Source: Lycocorax pyrrhopterus obiensis (taxonomy: Eukaryota > Chordata > Aves > Passeriformes > Paradisaeidae). Taken from it: DNA of 64,000 nucleotides. Made by a program: the position numbers and the translations under genes. This document shows, piece by piece, positions 22,651-35,737 of the stretch (the first letter of the stretch is position 1; each line of letters begins with the position of its first letter). The DNA is taken from contig JACSVZ010000025.1 in NCBI GenBank assembly GCA_014706295.1, positions 1,302,001 to 1,366,000 of the forward strand, read 5' to 3'. A model generated the notes under the pieces. That model was not told where the DNA came from and did no database searches. It saw only the letters and a list, made by a program, of their open reading frames with translations.

Positions 22651-24439
22651 TGGGCCTGATCTTCTCCCTCTTTCTGGCCGCTGAACCCTTTGTACCAGCA
22701 GATTTTGGCTGGTGTTAGGGGAAGGTGCTGCAGAGACACATGATGGGAAAAGGCAGCAGTTGGGGCTCCAAAGGCACGTGGCCACCCCAGTGCTTTGATC
22801 CTCTCTGGAGCACGGCTGGATCAGTGTCTCCTTCCCTCTCTGCAGGTACCGCCTGACTCCTGGCAGGGCCCTTCTTCCTTTAAATCCTCACCAAGGAGCA
22901 CGACAGGCAGCACCCACCAGAAGAGGAGGAAGAAAAAATCTCATTTAATCAAAGAGAATATTAAAGCTGAGCTTTTTGTACAGCAACAGGCCTCAGATGG
23001 AGAAATCCCCTCCATCGGCAGGGGGAAGAGCAAGGGAGAGGGAAGGAGATAAAAAAGCATCAGAGTTTTAATTAAAAAGCTGCATCCTGCCTTCGTTTGC
23101 AGCTTGTTTCCGGATCCCTTCATTAGGTTTTACCCTTTAAATGCTCGTTATCAAAGTTGTACAAATTCCACTGACTCGGGGCGTGTGTTTGCTTGGAAAA
23201 GCCCTTTTTGTCTGCGGGTTGGATTGCTGGTGGAGTATGGATGAGCCAGCAGCAGAAGGAAGGAGCAGAAATTGCTGTCTCAGGGGGAAGCATCCCGGGT
23301 CCAGGGATTTTCTTCCACTGGTCTCCAGCCAGGCCATCTCCATGTGGGGCTGCTCGTGACCTTGCACGAGGCAGAAAGGAGAAGGCAGGTGAGTGATCCT
23401 TAAATCCATTTGTGTTGGGAAGAGCTAATTTGGCTGCTGGAGGCTCAGGAGGGCCTGTCAGGGCCTGCAGCTCCCACCACACCTTGTCTGACCCAGCAGG
23501 AATATTTCCAGTGGAGCTTCAGGTCTGCAGAGTTTCTGCCATGAATATCCCTATCCGTGCTCCTGGAACTGAAGGGAGTTCCATGCCTGATCTCTGCAAA
23601 GGGTTTGGCCAGTGCCGTGGTCTCCAAACCCTCCTCTTGTCCAAAGTGCCACAGGACCTTTCACGGCCACTGGTCTGTGCCTTAGTTTCAATTAAAGCAC
23701 TAATGATCCCTTCCAAATTGGACTGCTGAAGAACACTGTCCTCACCCCATGGAGACCAGATGCACTTTAGGATGCAGAATTAGAAGAGAGCCTATAATGT
23801 GGGTAAAAATCCCTTTAAAAATCCCTCATTTCCTGCATTTCCCCCTCACTGGTGCTTTTTCAGGGCTCTGGCTGTGGTGCTGGGCTGGGAAGGAGGACGT
23901 GGCAGCTCGAGCTGGAGTCACAGCCGGGCTGTGTCCAAGCCTGGTCTGCAGGAGTGTTAAATGTTTAATCCTGGGAAGAGCCAAGAGGCCGGGACACCTG
24001 GGCCTGGCATGCCTGTGTGCCAAGCTGTCTCGCCTAATCATTAGCAGAGCAGCAGCAGTCAGGGTGCACAAGTTCAGTCCCTGCATGTGTCAAGTCCGTT
24101 TCCCTTTCATGCCTGGTGCTGGCGACCGAAAACTCGGAGCATCCAATGTGGCAGGTGACCTTGAACAAGATTGTCCCTCCTGGAGACACTTTCTCCATCC
24201 CTCATGCAGGGTCACTGGGGAACCTGAACTCATTTCTGTTTGCAAGGCGTGAATGAATGCTGGATGCTGCTTTTGTCCTGTTACAAGATGAGGATGAGAT
24301 GGGAAAACTTGCTTCCCTCTTTCCACCCAGCCTTCAGATGAAAAGCCCAGCTTGCCACCAGGGTCAAAGCCACCATCGCCTTACAATCCTGAATTTAGGA
24401 CCTTTTCTCCTTAAGTCAAACCTTCACTACAATGAATTG
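22651..24439. other. Unique sequence without recognised genes
   Basis: An acceptor-like 'ccttccctctctgcag' ends at about 22845 and is followed by an open frame to 23052 rich in Lys/Arg/Ser. A donor-like caggtgagtg lies at about 23388. They are not linked in a coherent gene model, so no gene is called. Confidence 0.38.
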
Positions 24440-24660
24440 CCACCTAGCCAGGTGGCCCCGGTCCCTCGGCTGGGTCCCAGTGACAGCTGCTGGGAGCGCG
24501 CTCCGCAGCCAACTGCCGGACCTGACAAGACGCGTTAATTAGGATGTGATGTTCCTCGATGTGACACTCCTAAAGCGCAGCAGAACTGGCAGCGTCACTC
24601 ACCACGGGGAGTGGGGGCCGCGACGCCGCCTTTAATTAAAGGGAAGCGGCGCTGACAGTG
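24440..24660. promoter_or_regulatory. Mixed GC/AT candidate noncoding element
   Basis: Combines CpG-bearing words (gagcgcgctccgcagcc, ggccgcgacgccgcc) with acgcgttaattaggatg and tttaattaaaggg. Unique and repeat-free. CpG retention beside homeodomain cores suggests constraint or a small unmethylated element. No exon. Confidence 0.28.
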
Positions 24661-26679
24661 AGGTGGCCATGCCAGCACAGGGACCCCGCTCACTCCAGAG
24701 AGGGCCTGGCGTGTTCAGGATCTGTGGCTGTTGTCCTGCTGTCCTCAGGCTGGTCCACAGGGACCGTCGCTGCCTGGGAGCAAACTCAGCCAGCAGTTTC
24801 TGCTTTCTGTCTTTCTTGAAGGAAGGGCAAAGCCAGGGCACCAGCTGATAAGGGACTGTGCTGTTCCCCAGATGTGGGGACCTTGTTTAGGTCCAGGGTC
24901 TGTTGGGGTGGGAAGGTTTGACTTAAAGCCACTCAGATCCTCTGTCTCCACACAGGCAGTGATTCTGGCTGTCCTTGGATCCACTCCCTTGTGCTGAGGT
25001 AGAGCCCAACTGACCTGGAAGCGCCCAGGGAGAAAACCTGGGTTGTAGCCCCAACAATGCATGTACCCACAGCTCCTGCCCTCTGCCCTATCCCTCTCTG
25101 GCTGTGCAGGATGACCCCAATGTCCTGTTGGGATGGTGGGGTCATGTCCCCAAAGGCAGGGAGGATGCCAGGAACCCAAGCCATGAGTGTCCTACAGGGC
25201 TGGAGTGTGAGACCTGTGAGGGCCAGTGCGCTATGTGGGTTTGGGGTGGGTCACCTCGTTACTCACAACCTCATCAAGATTAATGGGACCAGCAAAGCTC
25301 CAAGGGGGACTGAAGTAATATCTGCAGCAGTTGATCTTTCGGGAAAGGCATTGCCTTAGCCCTGGACTTGGGGCACCTTTTGCAGATTTCAAGCCAGGTT
25401 GTTTCTGACTTTACACCAGAAGTGTCTTTTTTTTTTTGCATAACCACACCCGCATAACCCAGGGAAGGACCTGGCTCTTCCTTGGTGCAGCCGTGATCCC
25501 CTGGGTCTGGTCCTGATGCAGTCGTTGTCTCCGTGGCTCCTGGTGGCGCTGCGCTGCTGGATCGATGGAAGTTATTTCCCAGAACGCTCTGGACTATGCA
25601 CGCGGGCCCTGTTAGGCAGGTGAATGGTGCAGCTCGCACGTCGTTGTTGCTGTATAATTGTCATTGCTCTACAAGGAGCTCTGGATGTATCTCGAGTGGA
25701 AATAATAACCCCAGTTTTATGGGAATGTGGAAATATATACCCAGCCTAACTCCATACAAGGGCAGAGCCACCTCCCCCACGTACCAGTTGTGATTGCTCT
25801 CCCCAGCTCCAGGGGAGCTTTTCTTGAGCACATGGCACATATTCCCATTTCCGTACAACAGGCCTCAGGGAAAAGGCAAAAGGTTTTCAGAGTCGTCAGT
25901 GAAGCCTCTGCAGGAGGACTCTCTCCACGGTGCACCCTTGCCTTGTCTTCCTGTGTCTGCTGTTGGCTCTCCAGAGCCATGAGGCCCTGGAAGGTGTACT
26001 CAGTTCCCAGATGATCATCCATATCTACAGGGAAGTAAAGACCCCAGAAGAGACCAGTGCCATGATTGGGTCAGGATCCGTGCACATCCACAGGGAAACA
26101 CAGGCTCAGTGTTATGGAGTTAATGGTCCTAGTGGAAAACGGTCTCAGGCAGTTTGGAGATGCTTTCCCAGGGAGATCAGAGGTTAAACCGTGCGTTGGA
26201 GCCACGTTTGGAAGCTCCAAGGGAGAGGTTTCTGTCCCATCCTTTGCACTGAGCCCTCAGCTCAATCCATCTTGGCTCAGTGCCCTGCCCTGGGTGCTGT
26301 GGGCATCTTTGGGCTCCACTTTCACTATGTTAGCCTTGGATTTCCCTGACTACTTGGACTCCTTCCAAAAATACAAGGGGATATTTGGTGCTTTGGACCT
26401 GATGTGTCCTTGCTGTATTCCCCCCTGAGCTGCTTCCACCTTCTGGTGTTCCCATCACCCACGGGAGCATTTTCCCCGGCTCCGTGTCACCTCTCTCCTC
26501 CATCCTCCTTCTCACCTTGTCCCATGCCCTCCCATGGTGTCGTTCCTACAAACATCACCATTCCCTTTCTCTCTGCTCCAGGACTCACGGATGAATTTCC
26601 ATCAGCAAAGAACAGAGGATGGCGGTTGCTTGGATTTCCTTCTTCCATTGCCAATGGATTGAAAATTAAAAAATAAAGG
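24661..26679. other. Unique sequence without recognised genes
   Basis: No repeat, exon or RNA gene recognised. A poly-T run occurs at about 25427-25437. Confidence 0.42.
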
Positions 26680-27560
26680 ACCCTTGTGTTTTGGGATGGG
26701 AAATAAAGTGTTGGGGGGGAGAGAGAAAAAGTATTTCTCAACATAATGAAAACACAAATGGACAAGATAATTATCTTCATAAGGGCTTGGATCCATGACA
26801 ATACATCTCATTTTATAAAGCCCATTAGAGTTGGAATTTTATGCAAAACGCTAAAAGAAATCTAAAAATATAAGGCAATAGAGGAAAAGCAATGGGGATT
26901 ATTAAAGGGGGAGGAGTGTTATATTGGAAGCAATAAACCCTGGAAGAGCCAGGAAAACAATGTTCTAGTAAAACTGTAATAAATGGTTGGGGTTTAATCA
27001 CTTGGTAAATAACTAAGATATTTCTGCAGATTTTACACTGTCACTGAAAAAAAAAGGAATCCCAACCCCTTGTACATTAAGGATTCAGCCAAGATGGTTT
27101 TTCTGGAGACAGAATCAAGGAAGATTGTCATTTCAGCAATTTACTTTTTTAAATAATAGTGTATTATTTTCTGCATGGATCCACTTTTCCAACCTCCCCC
27201 TTGCTTTTAAGAGATCATTTACCATTAGTTGGGTTTTTTCCTGTTCCCCACTCAGCGTACTCTTGAGTCTTTGAACACACAAAATTATATTATTCCGAGC
27301 AATCTTCCCCACCACAGCAAAAAGCAAACACTTTGGGAAACTCCTGGAGGGTCTCATTTTTAATAATGATCTTTCCTGTGCTTGGACCCTAATTGAAGAT
27401 ATTATATGGGTAGTTTAGGAAATAGAAGCACATTTTGTGTGGCTTTTTCTTTACCTATTAAATAGCTGGAATCTAAAGAGTGGCTGTTCTTCCACCCCCC
27501 GAGTCACGGTGCATTATATTAAAATGAAAATACTTTAATTTAATATCCTCTCCTTTTTTC
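26680..27560. promoter_or_regulatory. Candidate conserved noncoding block, AT-rich
   Basis: About 0.9 kb of AT-rich, repeat-free DNA (acaagataattatcttcata at about 26762-26781, ataaatggttggggtttaat, gcattatattaaaatgaaaa). The string agataattatct is a 12-bp palindrome. No coding signature. Confidence 0.32.
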
Positions 27561-27819
27561 TCAATCACCCCTATGCAGCTGAATGCAACCCAGCTCTTGG
27601 TTTAATGCTAAAGGAGGTGGGGGAGGAGGTGCCCAAACCCTGAGCCTGCCCCATCATCGGTACCAGCCCAGCTGGTGCCAATCCTGAGCAAAAACTGCCT
27701 GTCCACGGCAGCAAACAGCACTGGCAGAGGCTGCTCAGGCAGCTGGTGGAGTCACCATCCAAAACAGGCAGACGGGGCACTTGGTGATGTGGCTCAGTGG
27801 CCATGGTGATGTTTGGTCA
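27561..27819. other. Unique sequence
   Basis: No feature recognised. Confidence 0.4.
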
Positions 27820-27878
27820 AAGGCTGGACTTGGCCTTGGAGGTCTTTTCCAGCTGTGTTAATTCTGTGATTCCAAACA
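27820..27878 (+). mobile_element. CR1 LINE 3'-end relic
   Basis: The string 'ggctggacttggccttggag' followed by 'gtcttttccagctgtgttaa' and ttctgtgattcc is a diverged CR1 terminus in plus orientation, under 60 bp long. Confidence 0.62.
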
Positions 27879-28433
27879 CCTCACTCATGGTCTCGCGAGC
27901 TCGTGGGGCCCTGATGTGAACCCCTCCCTGGCAGAGGGGGCATCACCCCTGAGGCACCAGGGGTACATGGGCCGGGGCTGGGGCTTTTGCCTTTGAACAT
28001 CTCACATCCCTTCTGGCAGGACCAATGCCTTTAGGGGCTAAACCTTCATGCCAGAGCCTTTAAATCCCCTGTAATATTCCCTCAGCACTCCAGGCTTTGC
28101 CAGGAGAGCTGGGATCAAAGCCCCACCACCACATTTCCTGAGCAATCTATTAGTGCAGGAAAACTCCGATGGAGCGTCATGGTGAGAAACTCAGAGTGCT
28201 GGAAAACGAGGCCCTGGTTCACCCCTCTGAGTCCTTCGGTGTGTCTCAGAGAGCTGATCCCTGTGCTGTGCATGGATTTAACCCTCCTGGATCCGTCAGT
28301 GCTCCCAGGACACACACACCAGCTCCACCAGCATGAACGGGAGTTGCAGTGGGAGAACCCATGCAGTGGAGGTTGGTAAATCAGCCAGGAGGCCACCCCA
28401 AGTCCTGATGTAAAGCAGACAGGGGAGTTCCTT
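27879..28433. other. Unique sequence without recognised genes
   Basis: No feature recognised. Confidence 0.4.
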
Positions 28434-28535
28434 CACAGAATCATGGGATCTCCTGAGCTGGAAGGGATCCACAAGCATCATGGAGTCCAATTTCTGGCCT
28501 GGCACAGGACAACCCCAAAAATCACATTTGGTGTA
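28434..28535 (-). mobile_element. CR1 LINE 3'-end fragment
   Basis: Reads acagaatcatgggatctcct, 'gagctggaagggatccacaa', 'catggagtccaatttctggc' and 'acaaccccaaaaatcacatt' on the plus strand, the reverse complement of the second CR1 subfamily (compare 30944). Confidence 0.8.
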
Positions 28536-29729
28536 AAGCAAGCAGCTTTTTGCCACAAACACCCCTTTTGATTTATTATGAAGCGTGGAGCTGCACGCAC
28601 CCACCTGTGCCGGGGCTTTGCTGAGGTCGCAGGGAGGGGAGGCTGAATTTAAGACCCAACATATGTGTGCAGCAGACCCAGCTCCGATGTGGCCCCAGGG
28701 AAATTTGTGTCAGGCTAAAGTGGGATTGCAAAATCTTTGAGCGTCTCCACACCTCGATTCCTGCCTGTGTTCAGCCGAGCTGGAGCAGCCCTTGCTGCGT
28801 GGCCAGTCTGGGGACAGGCACCCCTCTGTCCTGGCCCAGAGCTGCTCCAGCAGGGAATGTCCACTCTCCAAAGAGAGTTGGCGCACATTTGGTGTGGAGA
28901 TTGTGCTGTTAAAAGAGAGCTTTGTTTGGCTGGAAGTGGCATGATAAAGGGAGATGTATGAATGCCAGGCCTCGTGGTTTTGGCATCCTCCTTAAATATT
29001 AACCCTGCTGCAGGCAGCTGTTAATCTTGGTGGGTGCTGGGACCCGGGGTGACCTTGGAGACGGGAGCAGGGACTCTCTGGACTTCTCCCTGCTTGTGCC
29101 ACATCTGTAAAACGAGGCTCCCTTCTGTGCCCATCTGTCCCCAAGGGTCACACCTGCAGGAGGTGGATGGGGTCAAGCTGCATCTTCCCATGGGTGGATC
29201 CCCGTTTCCCCATCAGGAAAAGCCCCATCACCCTGTTTGTGCCAATGTCTGAAAATCCCTGGAGCTGTGTAAATAAGAGGGATAAGCAGCATCTTTAACA
29301 GTTCTGGTCTCATGCAGTTGCGGAGTGAAGGCTTTAAAATACAACCCCTTAAAAGCTCGAGGCTCAGAGGGGAAATAGAAAGAAACCACTAAAATTGACT
29401 TGTTTTATAAATGCCTGTGATTTCCTTTTTTTTTTTTTAAGCTGGTCCCATGAGGTGGGGACATAAATCATGGCTTTATTTGAACGCTTGGACTGGGAAA
29501 CGCAGCTCTTTCTCCTTGGAGCCAGAGAGCGATGGATGCTCTGAGCCTGTAAAGCCCCTTCAGATGGACTTCTCATCTAACCCAGAGCTGCTCCCAGAGC
29601 CCAGCTCCCAGCAGGACTCTGCCCATTGCCTCAGTTCCCAGTTTCCTTATTTCTCCAGGCAGCTCAACCCTCTCAGTGCCAGCCCCTCCATTTCCAGCAG
29701 CAGGACACACTGTTTCCTGTGTGGATCTT
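28536..29729. other. Unique sequence without recognised genes
   Basis: Contains a poly-T run at about 29427-29440 and ordinary unique DNA. No exon recognised. Confidence 0.42.
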
Positions 29730-30320
29730 AGTCTGCAAAAAAAGGGATCTCTGCACTAAGTCAAAAACAATTCTTGAAAATAAAATTTAAAGCCCTGAAC
29801 ACAGTTCTAGAAAAAATATTGAACATCAAACCTTCTCGGTTTACTCCCCAGCTGGCTGGCAAGGGAAATAAATATATAAAGGCCTAAATTAAAATTCCAG
29901 GGAAGCCATCCAAAATAAATATGCAATATTTTCCTGCAAAGGACCATAATATTATTTTTATTTTTCACTCCCAATATGATCAGACTACTTTACATTTTAA
30001 TAAATGCATAGTTTTGAAGAGAAAATAGTATTGCTTTGATAGGGCAATGATTATTTGATCAAATAAGCTATTAGAAGTTTTTTGGGACTGCATTATGGGG
30101 GGAAAATGTTGGCTTCTTTGCAGGATCTGTCTACCTAATAGGCAATGATTGCAAACAAATAGTTTTATGCTGGAACAAATGGGGAAAAATTAAGGTTATC
30201 TGGCATGGAACAGCACAAAAACACCCAGTAAGATAACAATAAGGGAGTAATGTGTAGCTGAGTGTTTGGGAGATAATTGCATTTCAATTGGCTGATGGCA
30301 GAGCGGGTTGAAATATTAAG
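29730..30320. promoter_or_regulatory. Candidate conserved noncoding block, AT-rich
   Basis: Low-GC and repeat-free (ggaaataaatatataaaggc, ccataatattatttttattt, ttatttgatcaaataagcta at about 30051-30070, aagataacaataagggagta). The stretch atttgatcaaat is a 12-bp palindrome. No coding evidence. Confidence 0.33.
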
Positions 30321-30943
30321 ACAGTGTGGCAGAGGAGGCCTCTGTTCTCTCACTCACGCCACAAAAACATCCCTCACCACGTCCTGCCGGGCGCTTCTCC
30401 TCCTCCAAAGACGCTGGAATTCTGGGTGAGTTCTCCTGATGGCAGCGCTTTCATCTTCATCCCAAATTGTCCCGTGTGGTCCCACTTTCTGCTGAGGAGT
30501 CGGGGTGGTTTGTGTGGTTTGTGTCATCCTTGAGCCGTGGAGGTCCCAGGGATGCTGAGCCAGGGAGCGCCTCGATGTCCCTTGTCAGCCAGGCGATGTG
30601 AGACAGGAGCCAAACCCCCGGAGAGCATCCCTTGGAGAGGCCTTGGCCACGCTGAGGGGCCTGGGCAGGTGCAGGCTGCAGGTTCTGGAGGAATATTGGG
30701 TGTGATGGATCTCTGCTGCCTTGGTGAGGAGTAAAAGGATGAGAACAATTGTGGCAATTGCTCCTGGTCTGCTTTGCCAAAGTGTCCCCAGCTGGGAGCG
30801 GTGTGTCTCCAGCTCTTGTAAGCAGCCAAGGCATCTGCTGGGCTTACAGCTCCTTGAGGAAGCCAGGGAGGGGGGAATGGCTGGGATGGAGCCCCAAAAT
30901 CATTAATATCACATGCACTGACATGCAGAGAGGCAGTCACAGA
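30321..30943. other. Unique GC-moderate sequence
   Basis: A CTCF-like near-match (ggcatctgctgg, about 30830-30841) differs from the core at one base. The minus frames at 30457-30940 overlap with no domain. Confidence 0.4.
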
Positions 30944-31135
30944 TCATGGAATATCCTGAGCTGGGAGGGATCCACAGGGATCATCCAGTCCAGCCGCTGG
31001 CCCTGCGCAGACACCCCAACAATCCCACGCTGGGCATCCCTGGCAGCGCTGTCCAAACGCTCCTGGAGCTCTGGCAGCCTCGGGGCCGTGCCCATTCCCT
31101 GGGGAGCCTGGGCAGTGCCCGAGTCTGGGAAGATC
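30944..31135 (-). mobile_element. CR1 LINE 3'-end fragment, 'cttcccccagagggtg' subfamily
   Basis: From left: atcatggaatatcctgagct, 'gggatcatccagtccagccg', 'caatcccacgctgggcatcc', 'ctcctggagctctggcagcc', 'gtgcccattccctggggagc'. It is the reverse complement of the copies at 17448 and 63700. The frames on both strands here are translations of the repeat. Confidence 0.92.
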
Positions 31136-31589
31136 CAACTGGAATCTGAGAGCCCAGCAGGTGAGGGGGTCACCCCAGGGGGGCTCTAGGGCTGTTTCCC
31201 TGCTTTTTGCTGGTCCTGGGTGAAAATACCTCACAGAGCACTGTGGGTTTGGCAACACTGATTTCAGACTCTCCCCAGCAAACCTGGCGCATCCTCATGC
31301 ACTTCACTACCAGGCTGAGATTTATCCCACCTAAATTTTGCTGCCCATCTGTCACAGGCAGGATGTGTCACCTGGCAGAGGTACTGATCTGCCTGTGCTG
31401 AGGAGAAAGAGCCTGGTCAAGCCCACGAGACAAAAACCTATTCAGCACCTGGAATTATAGGGAGCAAAGCACATCCCCAGAATATTTATTCTGCCACCGG
31501 TGCTCATCTTCCCCCCATCCATCCCCCTCTCACACGCCGCGTGTGAACAGCCTTTTCCGGCACGGCGCAGAGCAATTCTCGCTTTCCCT
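31136..31589. other. Unique sequence
   Basis: No feature recognised. Confidence 0.4.
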
Positions 31590-32060
31590 TTGCAGTCTGC
31601 CTTCCATAATCCACTTAGAATTTGCAGCTTTTTTTCCCCTTTGTAAGCCTGCCTTTAAACTCTTGATGTAGCGCTTTTCCCATCTGTTTCTGCCTGTGCA
31701 TCTTTCCTGTGCGCTGCCTAATGACTTGCTCTCGCTAGGAAGAGGCTGTATGTTAATATTATCATTATAATTCTCCTTTCCACCACTTCAGATCTTGTGA
31801 GGAATGTAATTGCTAAAGCAGATTTTAAGTTACATCATGATAACCGAGCGAGTTACGGGGGAGGTTAGACTATCACTTTGCTCAGTAGTTTCAATTTCCC
31901 TTCAGTGCTGCTTTCTGAAGGACCCCGATGGCACAGTGCAGGCAAATCCCGCACGAGTGGATTCATTATTAATATTGTTGTTAACTGGCATTATTAAGTT
32001 GGAGTCTGGCAGTCCCAATTACGGGCTGAGAGCCTTTTGTGCTGGGGGGCCTGTTTCCCA
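31590..32060. promoter_or_regulatory. Candidate conserved noncoding element
   Basis: Unique block with tgttaatattatcattataa, 'gtgcgctgcctaatgacttg', 'tgataaccgagcgagttacg' and ttcattattaatattgttgt. AT-rich words surround isolated CpGs. No exon or repeat. Confidence 0.36.
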
Positions 32061-34089
32061 CAGAACTCCTCTTCCATCAGCTGCACGTTCTTTATCATCT
32101 GCTAATTCTGCATCCCAGAATTTTCTTGCTTCAGCCCACGTGTTCCCAGGAGGAGTATTTTCCTCTGCCTCATGCCCTGTCCCCAGAGGGCCAGAGGATG
32201 ACGTTCCCGTGCCGACAATGCGCCTTGAGATGTTTATTCCACTCCGCTGAACGGAGTTAACATCCTCTGCGGGTTTAACACCTGCCTAAAATTAATCTTC
32301 ATTTTGCGTAGGGCGAGGTAACCAAGGGAAGTGGCTTTGCTTTCACCCACAGAGCAGGTTGGAAGTTAATGGGACATGAATGAGGCAGCACACCCCGTGC
32401 AGGGCTTTCCACATCCCAGCCTTCGGTGCCTCTCCAATGCCGACTGTGTCCTGCTGCCTTAGCAGGGCTCCCACCTTCCCAGCGGGAAAACACATCAGTG
32501 ACACAGGTAACCACGCTGGTGGTGGGCTTGGCAGTGACTCTGTAGAGGCTGGGATTAACCTGGAAATGGATGAGGAAAGGATGCTCTCCTCTGCCCATCT
32601 CCTGGTTTAGCTCCAGGCTGCAGTGGCACTAACGAGCTTCCCATGCTGGAAAACCTTGCGTTTGGTGGATTAATGGCTCGAGCCTGCACTGTACTTATTA
32701 AGTGGCACAGACTATTTTCATTAAGAGACGCTGACATTATTAAGGCCAGCTAAATGTCTCCTGGAGGGGGTGTGCCCAGCGTGGGCTCGGTACAGCATGT
32801 CCTCCAGTTTGCCTGGGACATCCAAAATCCATCCATCAGCCCTCGACTCATTTCTGTCCCTTATCCCTCAGCTGCTGAGTTTCATTTGGCCAGTCCTCCT
32901 CTCTCCCTCCTCTAATTCAGTTCCAGGGACTCAGGTGGATTGAGAGCTGGGGACTCAGAGACTTTCATTATTCACATTGTGTGCACCTGAAAATTGCGCT
33001 GCCTGCTGGCTTCCAAATTGAGTACATTAAATACAATGCATTAAACTGCCGGAATATGGAAATATCCAGGGAGGGCCGATTTAAGACACTCCCGGCCGAG
33101 TCCCAGTTTCCGAGAGTCGCGAGTTCCATTAATAGCTGTTGGTGCGGAGCCAGGGAGGAGCGGGGGGACGTGGCTGCAGCGGGGCGGAAGGACGGGAGCC
33201 AGATGGGGTCCTGGGCAAAGAGGAGATGCTGTTGGGATCCTGGCAAAGAGGAAGAGTCGGGCTGGAGTAGAATGCAGCAAAACCCAGGCTTCATCCCCTG
33301 CCTGGCCCTGTGTTCTGTCCGCTTCTGTGTAGGGCCTCACCTGTGACGTTGGAGGTGGCTGAGGGGGTCTGAAGGGTGCAAAGTCCCTGTGCAGCAGAGC
33401 TGGTGATGAGGCTGGACTGGACATGCAAAAGACCCACTTTTCCCCCCTGTTCTGCTTTGGCACCGCATTCATTTCCTGTGTGAGAGGTGGAGCTCCTTGC
33501 TCTGCGCTCAACAAGGATTGCCCAGCTGAGCAGAGCTCAGGGCGTGCCAAGCTGCCCTTTTGGCCTCTCTCAGTACCTGTGAAAGGGCTTCATCATCACA
33601 AGCAGCTGAATGTTGATAATGTGAGGTTGTTCCTGGTTTTTAGTTGGAGAAAGTGAGGCAGAGCAAGAGAAACAGCCCCTTGTCAAAGGTCAAGAGCCTC
33701 TGTAGCAGAGCATGGAGCAAAACCCAGGTGCCTTGTGTTCCCCACATGGAAATCAGGTTGCGCTTTGTACCCACCACTTGCCTGCCCCAGTTACCTCAGC
33801 ATTGGTCCCTCTGTTACTTTTATTGGGAAGCTCCTGTCTCCCTGAAATGCATATTTCACCCTTCAAGATGGCAAAACCAAAGCAGGAGCACTGCCATTCA
33901 GGTAGGGTGCTCACACTGCCTTTGGATTTATGTATCCCATTCCACACCCGCTTGTGATGGATCTCTCAGTGCTTCGGGAGCTTCACAGATGGATTCCACA
34001 GCCACCACGCACACAGACCCACACCTCTGGACAGGTTTCCCACACCTTTCCCACAGGATCACGTGGTACAACAGTGCAGCCGAGCAGGC
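32061..34089. other. Unique sequence without recognised genes
   Basis: Short AT-rich patches occur at about 32270-32310 and 32660-32750 (gtacttattaagtggcacag, gacattattaaggccagc), and a CpG-bearing patch at about 33085-33200. No repeat or gene model. Confidence 0.42.
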
Positions 34090-34265
34090 CAGGAAATGAG
34101 CACGGTGAAAATATCGAGTTTCAACTGGGAATCTAATTAATCAGGATTTGATTTAGATACTGGATTTCCTCTTCTGTGATTAGAAAAGCCATGTGGGATC
34201 TTTGATGACCAATAGTGATCAAGACTTTGATTAAGGTTTCATCTTGAGAGGAGAGAACCCTTGAT
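34090..34265. promoter_or_regulatory. Short AT-rich candidate noncoding element
   Basis: Contains gggaatctaattaatcagga, tctgtgattagaaaagccat and aagactttgattaaggtttc. Several homeodomain-type and TCF-like (tttgat) cores in 170 bp. Function inferred. Confidence 0.3.
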
Positions 34266-35737
34266 AATTCATCTGCCCTGGGCAAGAGGCACCGGTGACT
34301 CAGAGGTTTCCAGCAGCACCGACAGCTGCTCCTGCTTAAAAAATCATGGCAAACCTCTGTGTGTTGGCCAAACCTCCCTTCTCCTTGTTGGCCTCCACCA
34401 CAGAGCCCCTAAACAAAGCCAAAAGTCTCTGCTTCTAAACTGACCCTTTTCCCAAGGAAAATAAAACCCTCCCACCCCCAGCACTTCTGGTTTAGGGAGA
34501 GGCCAAATCCAAATCCAGATTTTCTCCTCATCTCCACATTGTTCCAGTCTTGGGGTTTGTTTTTGAGCCATCTCTGGCTGAGCTGCCAAGTTTCACCCCG
34601 GTTAAAGCCAGTCCTGGTCAGCCGTTTCCCGTTTCCTGGCTGGAAGTGCATCCCACAGCTCTGCTCCCACTGGCCCCACTGCCCTGGGCTCCCACAGTAA
34701 TGGAACAGGATATTTGAATGCCAGGCCTGGCAGCTTGGCCTGAGTGATTGTAAACAGGGAGTCTGACATAAAAGGAGAGACAGCAAACATAAAATTTTAT
34801 GGCTTAATACCAGCAATTAGAGGGGAGCACGGGTACGCTTTGGAGCAAAGGTTCCTGCTCCCTCTCTGCAGGGAGGCTTCTCCATTTGCAGGCATTCCTG
34901 GGTGCTCCCCTCCCTCGCAGAGCTGTCCCTGCCCCGGGCACACCTGGCTGGGCCCGGGGGATGTGGGAGCAGCGCAGGTGGGCACACCTGGCTGCGTGGG
35001 AGGCCGAGCCCGGCTGCGGGAGCTCGGCAGGAGGAGGGAGCGGCAGCAGATGCCGCCTGTCAGCCCGAGCAGATGCCTCATTAGCCCAGCTGTGCCGAGG
35101 GGCCCGGCGGCCTCCGGCTCTAGATGAAGTTGTTGAACTCGCCTGGCTCACCTCCCTTCTCCTCGCATCCTTCTCCTCCCTTCCCTACTCCGCTGGTCGT
35201 GGCTTGTGCAGCACCTCCTTGCATCCTTCCTCCCCAGTCCCACTGCATCCCTGGGGCAGCCTTCCCGATTTTCCCCCAAGCATCATCCTTTGATGCTCGA
35301 CACAAAGAGAAAAGGGCTCAGAGCCAGCTCAGTTCCTCCCAGTGCCCAGCACAGAGGATCCCCAAGGAGGGGAGCAGCTTTTGGGCGCGGTGTTGGTGGC
35401 CGGGGGGTTTGGCACCGAGGATGTCTCTGTCCTCATTTCACCGGGAGCTGGATGCTCGAGTGAGAGCCATCACTCATCGGCTTAAACAAAGTGTAGAACA
35501 AGACAATTCAATTAACTGCAGCGGGAGTCAATAGCGCGGGGCCGGGAGCGCGGCGCTTCCCGAGCCAGGGGAAATCATCCCACTGCCTGGCGCCAGCCAG
35601 GGGCTGCCATCCTGGGGGGACAGAGGGCTGCTGCAGAGAAAAGCATCCCCCAGAGCATCCCCCGCGGGGAAGAGGCAGCCTTGTCTGTGAGAAGAGCCTG
35701 GTTTCTCCACAGCTGTCTGTACTCCAGGGATAAAGCA
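34266..35737. other. Unique sequence with CpG-enriched patches
   Basis: The stretch at about 34900-35125 is GC-rich with many CpGs (gctgcgggagctcggcagga, ggggcccggcggcctccggc), and a second patch lies at 35515-35570 (atagcgcggggccgggagcg). They are short for CpG islands and have no linked exon. The overlapping open frames follow from low stop density. Confidence 0.4.

Noticed and set aside
22845..23052. Acceptor-like ctctctgcag followed by a Lys/Arg-rich open frame
   Set aside because: No matching donor before the stop and no recognisable domain; could only be a terminal exon, which nothing else supports.
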